Source: Diphasiastrum complanatum (Eukaryota; Streptophyta; Lycopodiopsida; Lycopodiales; Lycopodiaceae). Taken from it: a stretch of 64,000 nt of DNA. Shown here one piece after another: positions 21,840 to 33,071 of this stretch (position 1 is its first letter; every line of letters begins with the position of its first letter). A program made the translations under genes and the position numbers. Below the pieces are notes generated by a model. The model searched no databases, was not told the origin of the DNA, and worked only from the letters and a program-made list of their open reading frames with translations. The stretch is taken from NCBI GenBank assembly GCA_029204225.1, contig CM055097.1, positions 558,001 through 622,000 of the forward strand, given 5' to 3'.

Positions 21840-24219
21840 GATATTGAGAACTCCTCTAATGAGAACTCACATCAAGTCAAGGATGGAGAAGCTCTCCCTC
21901 AATGATGGAGATGACAAGGCTCTTTTCACCAAGAGCAAGAGCAAATCCAAAGGCAAAGGTGTTGCATTCAAGAAGAACCAAGTCAAAGGTGAAGATCAAG
22001 AAGGATCTTGAAGTCCAAGCTCGAGCAAGCCAAATAAGAATAATTCAAAGATCAAGTGCTACTTTTGTGGCAAGATGGGGCATTATGCCTCAGAGTTCTT
22101 TAAGAACAAGCAAGCTCAAAGTCAAGAAAACCTAAGCCAAGAGGAAGACAAGAGCTCTCATGAAGATTCACTCATGATGTCAAGTTTCTCATCTTCAAGC
22201 ATGAGAGGTGAAGACCCTTGGTGGATAGATAGTGGGGCTAGCTCCCACGTGACAAGTAAGCCAAATCTCAAGGACTTAAGGGTGTTTGGATGCATTTGCT
22301 ATGTGCATACACCTTTGGAGACAAGGACCAATGAAGATCCATCATCAAAGGTATCATGCTCGGGTATGGCAAAGCAAGCAAGGGATATAAGGTATACATT
22401 CCATCTTCAAACAAGTTTGTTATTTCTACATATATCATTTTTGATGAGGATAAGATGCATAAACTTGTTGATGGCTCAATCAAATCACCTATCAAGAGGG
22501 AGGTGGCCGAGGATCAAGATGATCTAGATCTTGAGGAGGAGCTAGAGCCAAGTGAACCAATCACTCCAAGAAGATCATCAAGAGTAAGAATGGAGCCATT
22601 GAGGCTCACATACCAAGACAAGGGCAAACAAGTCGAGGGTAACCCATCTTCATCCTTTGCACTCATTTCAAGTTTTGAAGAACCTTCATGTGTAGAAGAT
22701 GCATTGAGTTCAAAGGAATGGTTTCAAGCTATGATAAATGAATACAATAATTTGATGGAGAATGGCATATGGATCCTTGTTGATAGACCTCTTAAGAATG
22801 GGACTGGATGTAAATGGGTTTTTAAGCTAAAACTCAATATGTATGGAAGTGTAAGCAAACACAAGGAAAGGTTAGTTTCCAAAGGATATGCTCAAGAAAG
22901 GGCATAGATTATGAAGAAACCTTTGCACCCGTGGCCAAGATGGTCACAATAAGGTTACTTCTTGCACTTGCTTCACATTTTGGTTGGATGCTCTTTCAAA
23001 TGAATGTTTCTATTGCATTCTTAAATGGTTATTTGGAAGAAGACATCTTCATGGAGCAGCCCCAAGGCTTCATCAAGCTCGGGATGGAGGGTAAAGTATG
23101 TCATTTTCAAAGGAGCTTATATGGTTTGAAGCAAGAATCAAGGTCTTGGAATTCAAGACTTCATGATTTCTTAGTTTCTATCGGATTCACTCAAAATGAA
23201 TATGATCCAACTCTGTACATAATGTATGATGTAAATGGCATTGTACTTTTATTGATTTATGTAGATGACATCAATATTCTTAGTGGTGATAACATTGATG
23301 GTATTGAGAAAACCAAGAAAAATCTATCTCTAGAATTTAAGATGGTAGATCTTGGTCAACTTCACTTTATATTGGACATAGAAGTATTTAGAGGTTTAGA
23401 TTTCATCTTCATTAGTCAACTTAAGTATGCTCAAAGTTTGCTCAATAGATTTAAGATGCAAGATTACAAGCATGTAGAAACACCAATGGAGCAAGATGTA
23501 AAAGTGATCAATAAAAGTGATGAAGCATCCTTTATGGACATCACTCTTTATAGGCAGCTTATAGGCTCCTTAATGTGGATCACCATAACTAGGCCTGATC
23601 TATGCTTTAGTGTGTGTAGGCTAAGTCAATATATGCAAGATCCATTAGTGATACATTGGAAAAGTGCTAAAAGGATCTTGAGATACATCTCGGGTATTCT
23701 AGATCATGGAATTCTCTATAGAGGAGATGTCATTGATTTGCATGCCTTTAGTGACTCGAATTTTGCAGGTGACAAAAGGGATAGGAAGTCCATAAGTGCC
23801 TATGCAACATTCATTGGTGGAGGAGTAGTTTCTTGGTCGTCAAAAAAACAAGAAACCATCTCACTTTCTTCAACCGAGGCCGAGTACAAAGCTCTCTACT
23901 ATGGATCAAAAGGCTACTTATGGAGCTGAAAGTCATGAGTTTAGATGATGTTACAACTCTCTACAATGACAAAATCTCAGTCCAACACCTTGCAACCAAT
24001 CCAATCTTCCATGCAACGTCAAAGCATATTGAGATCTCTCATCATTTTGTGATAGGAAGGTGCAATCCAAGGAGATATCTTTGGAGCATGTTGTAAGTAG
24101 TGATTGTGTTGCTGATATCCTCACTAAAACACTTCAAAGAGCTACATTTGTGAAGTTAAGATCAACCCTAGGGTTGATAAGCAAGTCTATGTTATCTTCA
24201 AACTAGTTGTGAGGAGGAG
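21840..24219 (+). pseudogene. Ty1/copia element copia-2, 5'-truncated and lacking integrase
   Basis: A different copia family from copia-1. The readable part begins inside gag (KLSLNDGDDKALFTKSKSK) and continues to a zinc knuckle CYFCGKMGHYASEF whose last cysteine is lost, then WWIDSGASSHVTSKP of the protease. The next residues are LKDLRVFGCICYVHTP, which belong after integrase, so the whole integrase is deleted at about 22260. Then follow the linker, RT (CKWVFKLKLN; frameshift near 22900; LFQMNVSIAFLNGYLEED; YVDD at 23258-23269) and RNase H ([12 protein letters not shown]), with frame changes near 23920 and 24095. No 5' LTR or primer-binding site is seen; the 5' edge lies near the copia-1 3' LTR. 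Confidence 0.88.
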
Positions 24220-24690
24220 TGTTAAATTTACACAAGCTAGTTTGCATAAATTCCACTTGTAAATGACTTTGAGGCCATGATGTGTGATGTCACACGTGCC
24301 AAAAGCATAGGATACCTTATTCTAAGTCAAATCATTAACCTAGCTTTGGAATGTGGCCAAAGAGTGCATAGATAGGGTAGAGAAAAAATAGGAGCTTAAA
24401 ATAGCAATTTTCTCAATGTTTTTGGATCTCGAGGTATTCACTCCGAATAGGGTGGATCAAGTGGATCTTTAGGTTAGATGTTAGGGTTAGGTTGTGATGA
24501 ATACATAGAAGCCCTAATATGCTCAGATCTGAGCTCTACATCTATAAATATGTGATGGGATTTCCATCCAACTATAAGCAAAATCGAGATTTTCCTTCTT
24601 GACTAGTTTGAGTCTATGCTTTGATTGATAAATGCTATCGGCATATGATTTTTTGTGATCATTAAATGAGTTTGGAGTTGCAGGTACAAT
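24220..24690 (+). repeat. Probable 3' LTR of copia-2
   Basis: A purine tract (GAGGAGGAG) ends at 24219 and TGTTAAATTTACAC begins directly after it. A TATA-like CTATAAATATG at about 24541 fits an LTR promoter. With no second copy the right end cannot be fixed; 24690 is a guess. Confidence 0.5.
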
Positions 24691-27600
24691 ACACAGGCAG
24701 CAGCAGGCCGTACATTCACACGTGTGAAGAGTTGGCAAACAAAACCATGTAGCCAGAACAACTAATAACTGGCAATTCAAACTCTATTACAACTTTCCTA
24801 TGAATGAAGTCCACTCAACTGCCCTTAAAAAAATGAAGCCCACAATAACTGCAAAAATCCTTTTGCATAGAAAAGAGAAAGGTCAAAAACCATCAACAAG
24901 GGCAAAAGCCTTAACAAGGGGTCCTCCACAAAAATCGTTTAACAAGGAGAGACGAATTGCACACTTTGGACAAGAACCCCAACCGTAAACCTAAAATAGG
25001 ACAATTTTGTTCCTTCTCTCACACTAATTCATGCAATCATAAATACAAGGTAAAACAACAAGTTTAGACACGGCATGAAATCATTGGTGGAAAAAACATC
25101 GAGACGTTGGAGCGGCAAGGTGTGAGCCAATTTGAAGGGTCGACAATTAGCTGGTTTTCGGTAAATTGGTCATCATTCAAGTAGGTGCTTCACTTTCAAT
25201 TTGAATGGATCAATTTAGTAAACTATTTTGTGGTTGTTTGATGATTCAATTTTGTTTTCTTGACTTAGCATGGAATGGCAATTTTCAGCTAATTGTGGTT
25301 TGCTGGTTTTCGGTTTGTAAATGGCTTTTTGGGTCCAATTGGTGGTTTGCATGGGGCTTTGAGTTCTTCTTTTCGGTGTGGAAGAGTGAAGTGATGCTTG
25401 CTGTATGCGTGATGTAGAGGTTTAAACTGATCATTTAAATCTTTGCATGGCATGCAAAAGCAGTTTTAACCATCTACTAATTGTTTCCAATATGATACTT
25501 GGTTTTGCAATTTGTGGATTGTCAATAGTGAAATGAAATCTGAAAACTAAGTATCAAGCAATAGAATGAAATGTTCTGTGCTAATGGGTATCCATGCATA
25601 CTGTTTGCAAGTGATTACTGCTTCCAGTTCTGTTATTTAGTTTGTCTGCTTTGTGAGTGAAGCTAGAAAAGTTGGGAATGGAAGTCAGGCATGCAAACAT
25701 GAATGGAATAGCGTTAAGAGGTGAATGCTCACAAAATCCTATTATGCATAAAAGCTTTGAGAATGAAGCTTGTAATGTTGTGAATGGTAGTAAGAGAAGC
25801 AAAGAGAATTTCTGAATAGTTGTGAAAGAATGCTTTGACAGCATTGGCTCTTAGTGTTCTGTCCTTCTCATTCTTGGTTGTAAAATGCCAATTTGGGGAT
25901 GAACAATGAACTAGGCTTGGTGATGCTACGACTGGTGAACTAAGGCTATGAGACCAGTACAACGACTAACTTTGAGAAGTAATCAAAATGATAATCAAAC
26001 AAACTAATTAATTAATTAATTGTTTGTTAGATTAATTAATTTTGAGTAATGAGCTCCAAAGAACTAGGAAATAAGCAATTCATGTAAAACTCACATAATG
26101 ACGAGCATACATTCAATGCCATTAAAAGAGAAACTAAGATGGAATCTGACATTAGGTTGATGGGCTTAAGATTTAGGGTTTTGGGACTACAAGTCTTATG
26201 AGCAAAAGGAAAATTTCGAAGGTACAATTGATTGTTGAAAAATTAAAAAGTGCCTAGTTAAAAAACTTAAGTGATGTCGAGTTGCTTCCAACATTGGTCA
26301 TTGAACTCAAAGATACCCTACTTAGCAATGAAGCAAGTGGATTTGTTTTAGCACTCAAATTGCCTTGCTAAGAACATTTCTTCTACTATTAACGTTGTTC
26401 AATTTTTTTTGGCAGCAAGAAAGTAGAACATGGGGTCAAACTTCAAGACTATCTCATTTTCCACTATTGCATGGTCACAAATGTAGTATGCTAATGATTT
26501 GTAGATCATCACTCAACCAGCTTACAACTTCCATCATCGGACCAAAAATTGTTGATTTTGTGTATTGTTGACTTAAGAATTCATCTATGACAACACCCTA
26601 CTCTTTATTTTTGTCCTTGAGAGTGAGGAATATCATATATGAGCTTTGCTGACCTCGAGGCAAAAGTTTGCTCATTTTTATTAGCAACAAATAAAGAGGG
26701 AGACCTGTTTTTTTTGCATTTAGGTGTCCTCAAAACACCACAAATCTAGCAAGTTCATATACAATGAGACAAGAATTTGAATGTGCAAGCGTCGAAACAA
26801 TCGTCGGAATAGCTGCTAGTATACTGTCTTTAACAGATCCGCCCATTCGGACACCCATTCTGACCCTAAAGCTATCTCAATGCATTGTTTGATGTCCATC
26901 ACATGACTTTGCAAATTTTCACTCACCCATACCTTTATTCAACTGACTCATCTCAGTGCTGATTGATTTTCTTAGCTCTTTGTATGGTCTCCTCAGCTCA
27001 CTGTAACTTCTCTTTGATTTTAAGAGCTACACTAATTTTCTTAAGACATTTAGACACTACCTGTTTCTACAACAGATGACTTGAAATACACTTTTACCCT
27101 AGGGGGGCCAGCTGGAGGGTGGGGTGGCTTCTTCCTAGTGAAATCCAAGCCTGAGGTTTTTTTGAACATTTTATTGGACAGCTGTCACATTACACTCTTT
27201 AGCACAAAAGGTTATGTAATATACACAATTTCTCATGCAGAAGATTGTGTAAAGCACGACTCATACTTTTGTAAGGTTCCTCTTGGTGAGGTCGAACAAA
27301 AATATTCAAAAAAAATGAGGGACTGATTTCACATCTTTGCAATGCTTCGGTGGTCAATGCACACACTATCCAAAATATCATAATTGCAATGGTTTCAAAA
27401 TGCATTGTTTAATTTAAAAATTAGGACAAACACTTTAGCAAGTTCTAATCATCCAAAATTTGCCAAGAAAAAGTACTCGATACTATTTATAGAAGGGAAG
27501 TCAGTATCTTTACACACAGTCAACTTGCTCAAAATGAATGTGATACATGCGTAAAAATTGCTATGTTAATGGGGTTACATTCTCTGCATTGATGCAATGC

Positions 27601-27975
27601 CGAAAGCACTGCATCAATAAGTGCCCACAACGTTGAAAGCTGCAAGCAATTGTGCCTTTCACATAGTCCAACTGGTTAGAACTTGTTGCGCCAAAAATGT
27701 AAGGGGCACAGGACCGAAACATCATATTCAGCAAGTACTACGCTTTTACTGCTTCAAAAAACAAAATCTGAAAGATACCAACCTACATGATACAGCCAGC
27801 TACTGACTATAGTTTCTAGATTTATCGGTATAACAGCATTCGTCCAACTTTTGACAGCCAATACACAATCCTATACCTGATCAGTTTCTTGACTGATCTC
27901 ATATAACACTACTTGCTTTCACAATCCAGCACCCAGTTAGGCAAGTTTTCACAATGGAAGCTAGTAATTGAGTGC
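24691..27975. other. No gene recognised; about 3.3 kb of AT-rich sequence
   Basis: This includes the 3' flank of the BPC gene. Short open frames on both strands show no family. A small TTAA-rich repeat (TTAATTAATTAATT) lies at about 26008-26040. No retroelement motif was found. Confidence 0.4.
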
Positions 27976-29064
27976 TTACTTGATGGTCACATACCTATTT
28001 GTACCATGTTTTGCCCAGTGATCTTTAAGATCAACTGCCATGCTCACATTAGTACCCGAGAGAAAAAGACGCTCAAGGAGCCGTTCAAAGGCTCCAGCGC
28101 TCATCTTGCGGCCAGGGACTCTGCAGCCCTTTTTCTTGGGGCTCATTGGGAGTGGATACATAGATATAACATTTGTGCAACATGCTGATTGCCAACCACC
28201 ATTTCCCCATCTGTAGCATTTCTGATTAACTCCAGTGCAAGAGCAATATGGAATTGGGGTGGTCTTACTGTTATACAAAACACCATTTACAAAAGATTGC
28301 AAAAGCTTGGGACTATCCTGGAGGGCTGCGAGTTTGGGTTTAGGCTTATCATCGCTCTTTTGAGCTCCAGTTACAGAAGCCTGAGATTTTTTGGCAAAGG
28401 CATTAGGGGGTTTGATAGTCTGATTCTCAGTAGGCAGCGCCTTCTTCTTTGGTTGCACTTCCTTCTGTCCCTCTTTGCATTTTTTTCGTTTCTTTGACTT
28501 ATTCAAGCTCTCAGTCTTGACAAGATCAACCCCCTCTGAAACCATAGCCAAAGCAAGTCTATGCACACCTTCTTCACGATTAGAGCTGTCCATCATGCTA
28601 ATTGGTTGAGGATTCTTTAGACATTCAACTCCGCCTACAGTTTTCCTTCCCCAGCTGCAACGACTGCATGCCTCCCTGTTCGCAGTAGCAAATTTCAAAG
28701 CTGCCACTGCTCTGTCTCGATCCAAATAGATGGAGTCCCTGTCTGCGTATGCCACATTCCTCTGCAACAAGGCAGCATCTCGCTCTGCAATTGCTGCCTT
28801 CTTCTCCACAAGGGCCAAGTTTTTCTCCGAAATCGCCGCATCACGGTCTGAGATAGCTTTCAGAAGCGTGAAGAACTCCTGATCAGGGTTCAATTTAACA
28901 AACTCCTGATCAGGGTTCAATTTAACATTCTTTTCCAGGTTGAACTTTGCACGCAAAGTAGTTCTGCTGGTTTTAGTTTCCACGTATGATTGGGAAGTAG
29001 GGGGATAAAATGAGAGCAAGCCTGGGCTTGCCCTGCCACCTCGAGAATCATTAGACTGCTGCAT
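27976..29064 (-). CDS. BPC: BBR/BPC (basic pentacysteine) GAGA-binding transcription factor
   Basis: BBR/BPC proteins are plant nuclear factors that bind (GA)n repeats and recruit Polycomb and other regulators. The single uninterrupted frame encodes 362 residues from a true ATG at 29064; an in-frame TGA lies seven codons upstream, so this is the start. From the N-terminus: a disordered segment; an alanine- and charge-rich heptad region (about residues 64-120, DRDAAISEKNLALVEKKAAI) like the coiled coil of group members; a basic nuclear-localisation stretch (SKKRKKCKEGQ); then the C-terminal BPC domain. The five hallmark cysteines are at about 274, 276, 283, 295 and 296 (CSCTGVNQKCYRWGNGGWQ, ACC), followed by SMYPLPMSPKKKG, GRKMSAGAFERLLERL, DLKDHWAKHGTNRYVTIK and the stop. 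Family members are usually about 220-380 residues, and a single coding exon is typical. Oddities are a perfect 9-residue tandem duplication and a slightly divergent segment (FLSGTNVSMA) before DLKDHW. A 5'-UTR intron is likely but not proven. Confidence 0.94.
   Translation of the reverse strand: MQQSNDSRGGRASPGLLSFYPPTSQSYVETKTSRTTLRAKFNLEKNVKLNPDQEFVKLNPDQEFFTLLKAISDRDAAISEKNLALVEKKAAIAERDAALLQRNVAYADRDSIYLDRDRAVAALKFATANREACSRCSWGRKTVGGVECLKNPQPISMMDSSNREEGVHRLALAMVSEGVDLVKTESLNKSKKRKKCKEGQKEVQPKKKALPTENQTIKPPNAFAKKSQASVTGAQKSDDKPKPKLAALQDSPKLLQSFVNGVLYNSKTTPIPYCSCTGVNQKCYRWGNGGWQSACCTNVISMYPLPMSPKKKGCRVPGRKMSAGAFERLLERLFLSGTNVSMAVDLKDHWAKHGTNRYVTIK
28874..28927 (-). repeat. Perfect 27-bp in-frame tandem duplication in the BPC gene
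   Basis: The same 27 bases occur at 28874-28900 and 28901-28927 and encode VKLNPDQEF and KLNPDQEFF-type repeats in a row. The copies are identical, so the duplication is recent or constrained. Confidence 0.95.
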
Positions 29065-29937
29065 CCGAAAATTTGCAACTGATCACATCATCCCACCGTT
29101 CTTGCCTTCCTATCCAAAAAATAAACCAGGAAGAAAAATTGAAAATGTATACAGTAGAGAAAATAAAACCCTAGAAACCCTAGTAGCATTGCAACCTTCC
29201 AGTCATCGACCATGCTTTATAGGGCATGCACATCCATCCATCTGAAGTTCAACTTTCCGAACTTCAGTGAGAAAGGCAAGAAAAGACATAATGAACACAA
29301 GCTAAAGCAAAATGCAAGATTAGACATTCAACAGACTAGTTACTCCTGAAGTGAGAACAAAATAATTGGCAAGTGTTAACGAAACAAGCTGAAAATTACT
29401 GAAAGAGCACAAGGTCCTTTTCTTTGTCATAAAACCTAGCCAACCATAGCATCCAAGCCAAATTTTCAGAAACCCAAAATACACGGCTGATTACTGCAGA
29501 CCACAAATGAACCGTACGAGGCTATAAGCGCTCTTCCTTGTATACAAAGAAGTGCCAATCGACGCTGGGAATGGCGAAGCAGTAAACCCCCATGTAAATT
29601 TTTATCAGCATACGAGACGAAGCATTTAGGGACTGAAATGCTTATCCAACAAAAACTGCTCAGGGACAGATACAATAAGCCTCCAGTTGTGGAGGTAAGT
29701 AAGAAAGGGTTTGGAAACGTTGGGAAGAAAAACGAGCAGAAGAATTGCGTGCAGGAGTGGATCTTCAAACCTTGAGCAGTCAGCAAGCCGATCCAGTTCC
29801 CCTGCTTCTAGCGTGCGCATACAGAGGCAGGCGTGGAGACGACTGTATGCGTGGAGACGAGTCCAGCGATAGACAGCGCAACAGCAGCAGCATCAGCAGG
29901 CAAAAGAGAAGCCAAAAAGCGAGGATCGCAACCAAAA

Positions 29938-29941
<4 letters not shown>
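29065..29941. other. 5' flank/probable 5' UTR and intron of the BPC gene
   Basis: No coding sequence recognised. On the minus strand the region just before the ATG contains possible acceptors (GATCAG, GGATAG), which fits the 5'-UTR intron usual in BPC genes. The transcription start is not identified. Confidence 0.4.
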
Positions 29942-29986
<45 letters not shown>

Positions 29987-30019
29987 GTGTGTGTGTGTGT
30001 GTGTATGTGTGTGTGAGGG
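29942..30019 (+). repeat. (GA)n-(GT)n microsatellite upstream of the BPC gene
   Basis: About 42 bases of uninterrupted GA/AG are followed by GTGAGTGTGTGT... to about 30019. It lies about 0.88 kb before the BPC ATG. GA dinucleotide repeats of this length are the known recognition sequence of BBR/BPC proteins. Confidence 0.95.
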
Positions 30020-30295
30020 GAGGGAATTAAAGGACCATGTATTCCTAGTGATGGGGCATGGACTAGGTGTCGTTCACCGGAGATGGGCTATAGTGCGTGT
30101 AGCAGGCTGAGCCGTGAGAGCGGCGAATGCTGCTACAAGCTGTAGCACCCACCGTCGGATGAACTATACCTGACGTAGTAGGAGAGAGATAGACACTCAA
30201 AATCTAAATCTGTTTGTAGCCTGTGCTATGGCTCATAATCTTCATATTCTCAACCAATAATATAATGCCACATGTTCGCTACCGATTTGAAGCCT

Positions 30296-30336
30296 CCACC
30301 GTTGGATTTGTCACAAGCTTTTAGATTTTGCCACGT
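30296..30336 (+). promoter_or_regulatory. Two-part motif module 1 (CCGTTGGAT-N16-GATTTTGCCACGT)
   Basis: CCACCGTTGGAT at 30296-30307, 16 bases, then GATTTTGCCACGT at 30324-30336. The same arrangement occurs at four other places in the window, all in flanks of the two intact genes. The second half contains an ACGT core of the kind bound by bZIP factors. Function is inferred; it may also be a dispersed-repeat fragment. Confidence 0.4.
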
Positions 30337-30474
30337 CTTATGATTAGCCATTGAAAAATATTTTAGAGTGTAGATTATGTTGCGCGGTGAAAATACTACT
30401 GACTAAGCTTGATTCTTAGGAATCTAATTGATGTGTGGGGGACCATGTCAATTATGCCATGTTCCAACGACCGG

Positions 30475-30563
30475 GTTGGCTCATTTGGTTAGCTTGGCAT
30501 CCAAAAGTTTGTTTGAGCCCGTTGGCTCATTTGGTTAGCTTCGCTTTGAAAGTTTGTTTGAGT
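30475..30563 (+). repeat. Tandem duplication, about 46-bp unit
   Basis: GTTGGCTCATTTGGTTAGCT...AAAGTTTGTTTGAG occurs at 30475-30520 and again from 30521, with small changes in the middle. Confidence 0.75.
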
Positions 30564-30764
30564 TCTAAGTTTGAGCTCCTATTCAAATTCAAGTTGCAAT
30601 TATGTCACGTGACAAAATTCAAAGTGTGTTGGTGTAAAATACATCGTAATATTAAGCCTAGTCGATTTGTCATTGTCTAGCTAATAAGTGAGGGGCCACA
30701 GTGCACGAGACTAACAGGTGAGGGACCACCACATCTTGCAACAAGAAGCTTTTTTAGAAAGAAT

Positions 30765-30805
30765 CACCGTTGGATATTTCTAAAAGCATTCGAATTTTGT
30801 CATGT
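30765..30805 (+). promoter_or_regulatory. Two-part motif module 2 (degenerate second half)
   Basis: CACCGTTGGAT at 30765-30775, 16 bases, then GAATTTTGTCATGT at 30792-30805. Spacing is as in module 1, but the ACGT core has changed to ATGT. Confidence 0.3.
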
Positions 30806-31489
30806 TTCATAGATTGACAATCGAGTGTGTTAAGAGCACACGTATAAGAACAACCCAAGGCCAAGGCTGTTATGTATTGGTCTGATCGAAAAATTCTTGT
30901 TAGCTTTGCCTCGGTAGCGATAATCTATTTTGATGATTCGCTTAGAGTTGAGGTGTCATTGTTAGATGAGTTTGAGCATTAAAATGAGTTTCTTTTAATG
31001 CATTGATTCTTTCAAAATGTAGTATCGTTGGGTTTTTTTTTTTTTCAATGGTTTGAATGTCCTATGTATGGCAAAGCTTCTCGTGATGTATCAATCACCT
31101 TGTTGATAGTTGGGCCTCTATACTTCACATAAAATAGATATTTTTTGAAAATCTTGGAGCTGCATTAAATTAACTCCATTAAAATGAGGCATGTAACGAA
31201 TGTGAAAGTTTTGACTCTTGGCTAGCATTTGAGTGAACAGACGCTAAAGGCCATATGATATATTGTGCCATCAAGGGGCCTTTGAGCTATCTAAAATTAT
31301 ACACTTTAAGTCAAGCTACATTGATGAAAATTTCAAGTGTATTTGATGATAACTCAGTAGCTGTCAATAATAAGCTCATTGCTTTTACAGAGCGGAGCTA
31401 GCTTCCTGAGCTCGTGGTTTCATCCGCTATTGTAATGTCCTCATAGCATCAATCTGACTTGTATTTCTATACATTAATTTGAATCAATC
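30806..31489. other. No gene recognised
   Basis: AT-rich sequence between the BPC upstream region and the copia-3 remnant. I see nothing assignable. Confidence 0.4.
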
Positions 31490-33071
31490 ACTGTCTTTTA
31501 TTGCGTTCTAATTTCTTGTTAGAATTGTATGACAATTGGCGTTCTGCCTTGCATGCTGAGTATAATTTATTAATAAAGAACAAGACCTGGCATCTTGTCG
31601 AAGCTCCTCCTAATGCAAAGATCATCGACACTAAGTGGATCTTCAAGTTGAAGCTCAATCCAGATGGTTCGACAGCCAAATGGAAAGCTCGACTAGTTGT
31701 CAAAGGATACGAAGAAACCTATGGGATTGACTACATTGAGACGTACAGTCCAGTCGTAAAACTTCAGTCAATTCAATCTTTATTCGCTTTCATAGCTGCC
31801 AAAGATCTGGAAGTTTACCAGATGGATGTTCAGATAGTTTTTCTGAACGGATATATACAAGAAGACATCTACATCTATCAACCTGAAGGTTACGTCCTTC
31901 AAGGCCAGAACATAAGGTATGTAAGCTGCAAAGAGCTCTCTATGGGCTAAAGCAAGCTCCAAAGGCCTGGTTCGATAGAATCAATCGATTCTTGTTGCAG
32001 CACGACTTCATTCCTAACTCTGCTGACTCTAATGTTTATCTCAAACACAGAGGATCAAGCTATGTCATAATAGCTCTATATGTTGATGACTATCTGATCA
32101 TCAACAATTCGAATCAGTTGCTTCATGAGACAAAGTTACTTTTGTCAAAGGAATTCAAAATGACCGATTCAAGCCCTGTGCAGTACCTTTTGGAAATCGA
32201 GATAACTAGAGACAGAGCAAACAGAAGTATCACGATAAGTCAAGAAAGGTATCTAACCAGTGTACTCTACAAGTATGGCATGGAAAACTGCAAGTCAATA
32301 GACTCACCTATTGACCCAGGATTCAAACTGTCAATAATATGTGCCCGCCAACAACTGATGTAGAAAAGAAAGAGATGTGCAAATACCCCTATCAGTCAAT
32401 AGTCGGATCGATCATATATGCCATGGTTTGCACTCAACCTAATCTAGCATTTACAGTCAACACATTGTCACAGTTTATGTCAAATCCCGGCCTACCTCAC
32501 TGGAAGGCTCAAAGCACTAAGATACATTCAAGCCACTAAGCACTATGCTTTGTGTTATAGTGGAAATACAGAGGATGCCTTGACATTGCTTATTCCGACT
32601 CTAATTGGGCTGGAAATGTGGACACAAGAAAATCCACATCTAACTATCTTTGCTTTCTAGCAGGAGAACCCATTTCATGGAATAGTCGAAAATAGAAATG
32701 CATTTCTTTGTCCTCCACAGAATCCGAATATGTCGCAGGTACCTCTGTAGTGAAGGAAATCATCTGGTTCAGAAGATTGCTTCAAGATCTTACGATCTCC
32801 CAAATCAGTCCAACTATACTCTATTGTGACAATCAGAGCTGCATTGCTCTATCTCTGAACCCACAAACTCACTCTAGAACTAAACACATCGAAGTTCAAT
32901 TTCATTTTCTTAGAGAGAAAGTTCCGAAAGATGTCGAATTAAGTTACTGTCCGACTGATAGTATGTTGACTGATATCTTGACTAAGCCTCTATCAAGAGA
33001 AAAGCATGTTGCATTATGTATCTTGCTCAATGTCATTCAGGATCCTAGGAGTTAAGCTTGTGGGGGGGGGC
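31490..33071 (+). pseudogene. Ty1/copia element copia-3, RT-RNase H part (5'-truncated)
   Basis: The copy starts inside reverse transcriptase (WRSALHAEYNLLIKNKTW, DTKWIFKLKLNPDGS, YQMDVQIVFLNGYIQEDIYI). A frameshift lies near 31915. The YVDD box is at 32079-32090, and EFKMTDSSPVQYLLEIEI follows. Further shifts occur near 32340 and 32520, and a TAG near 32697 comes just before LSSTESEYVAGTSV of RNase H. The last frame runs through TKHIEVQFHFLREKV and DILTKPLSREKHV to a stop at 33053-33055. A purine run (TGGGGGGGGG) at 33061-33070 is the polypurine tract. Gag, protease and integrase are absent. Confidence 0.9.

Noticed and set aside
21643-21840. Possible 5' LTR of copia-2 after copia-1
   Set aside because: The sequence does not resemble the putative copia-2 3' LTR at 24220.
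28189-28497. 102-codon plus-strand frame
   Set aside because: Antisense shadow of the BPC gene.
29745-30110. Open frame with a long Arg-Glu repeat followed by Cys-Val repeats
   Set aside because: It is the translation of the (GA)n(GT)n microsatellite; all frames stay open there.
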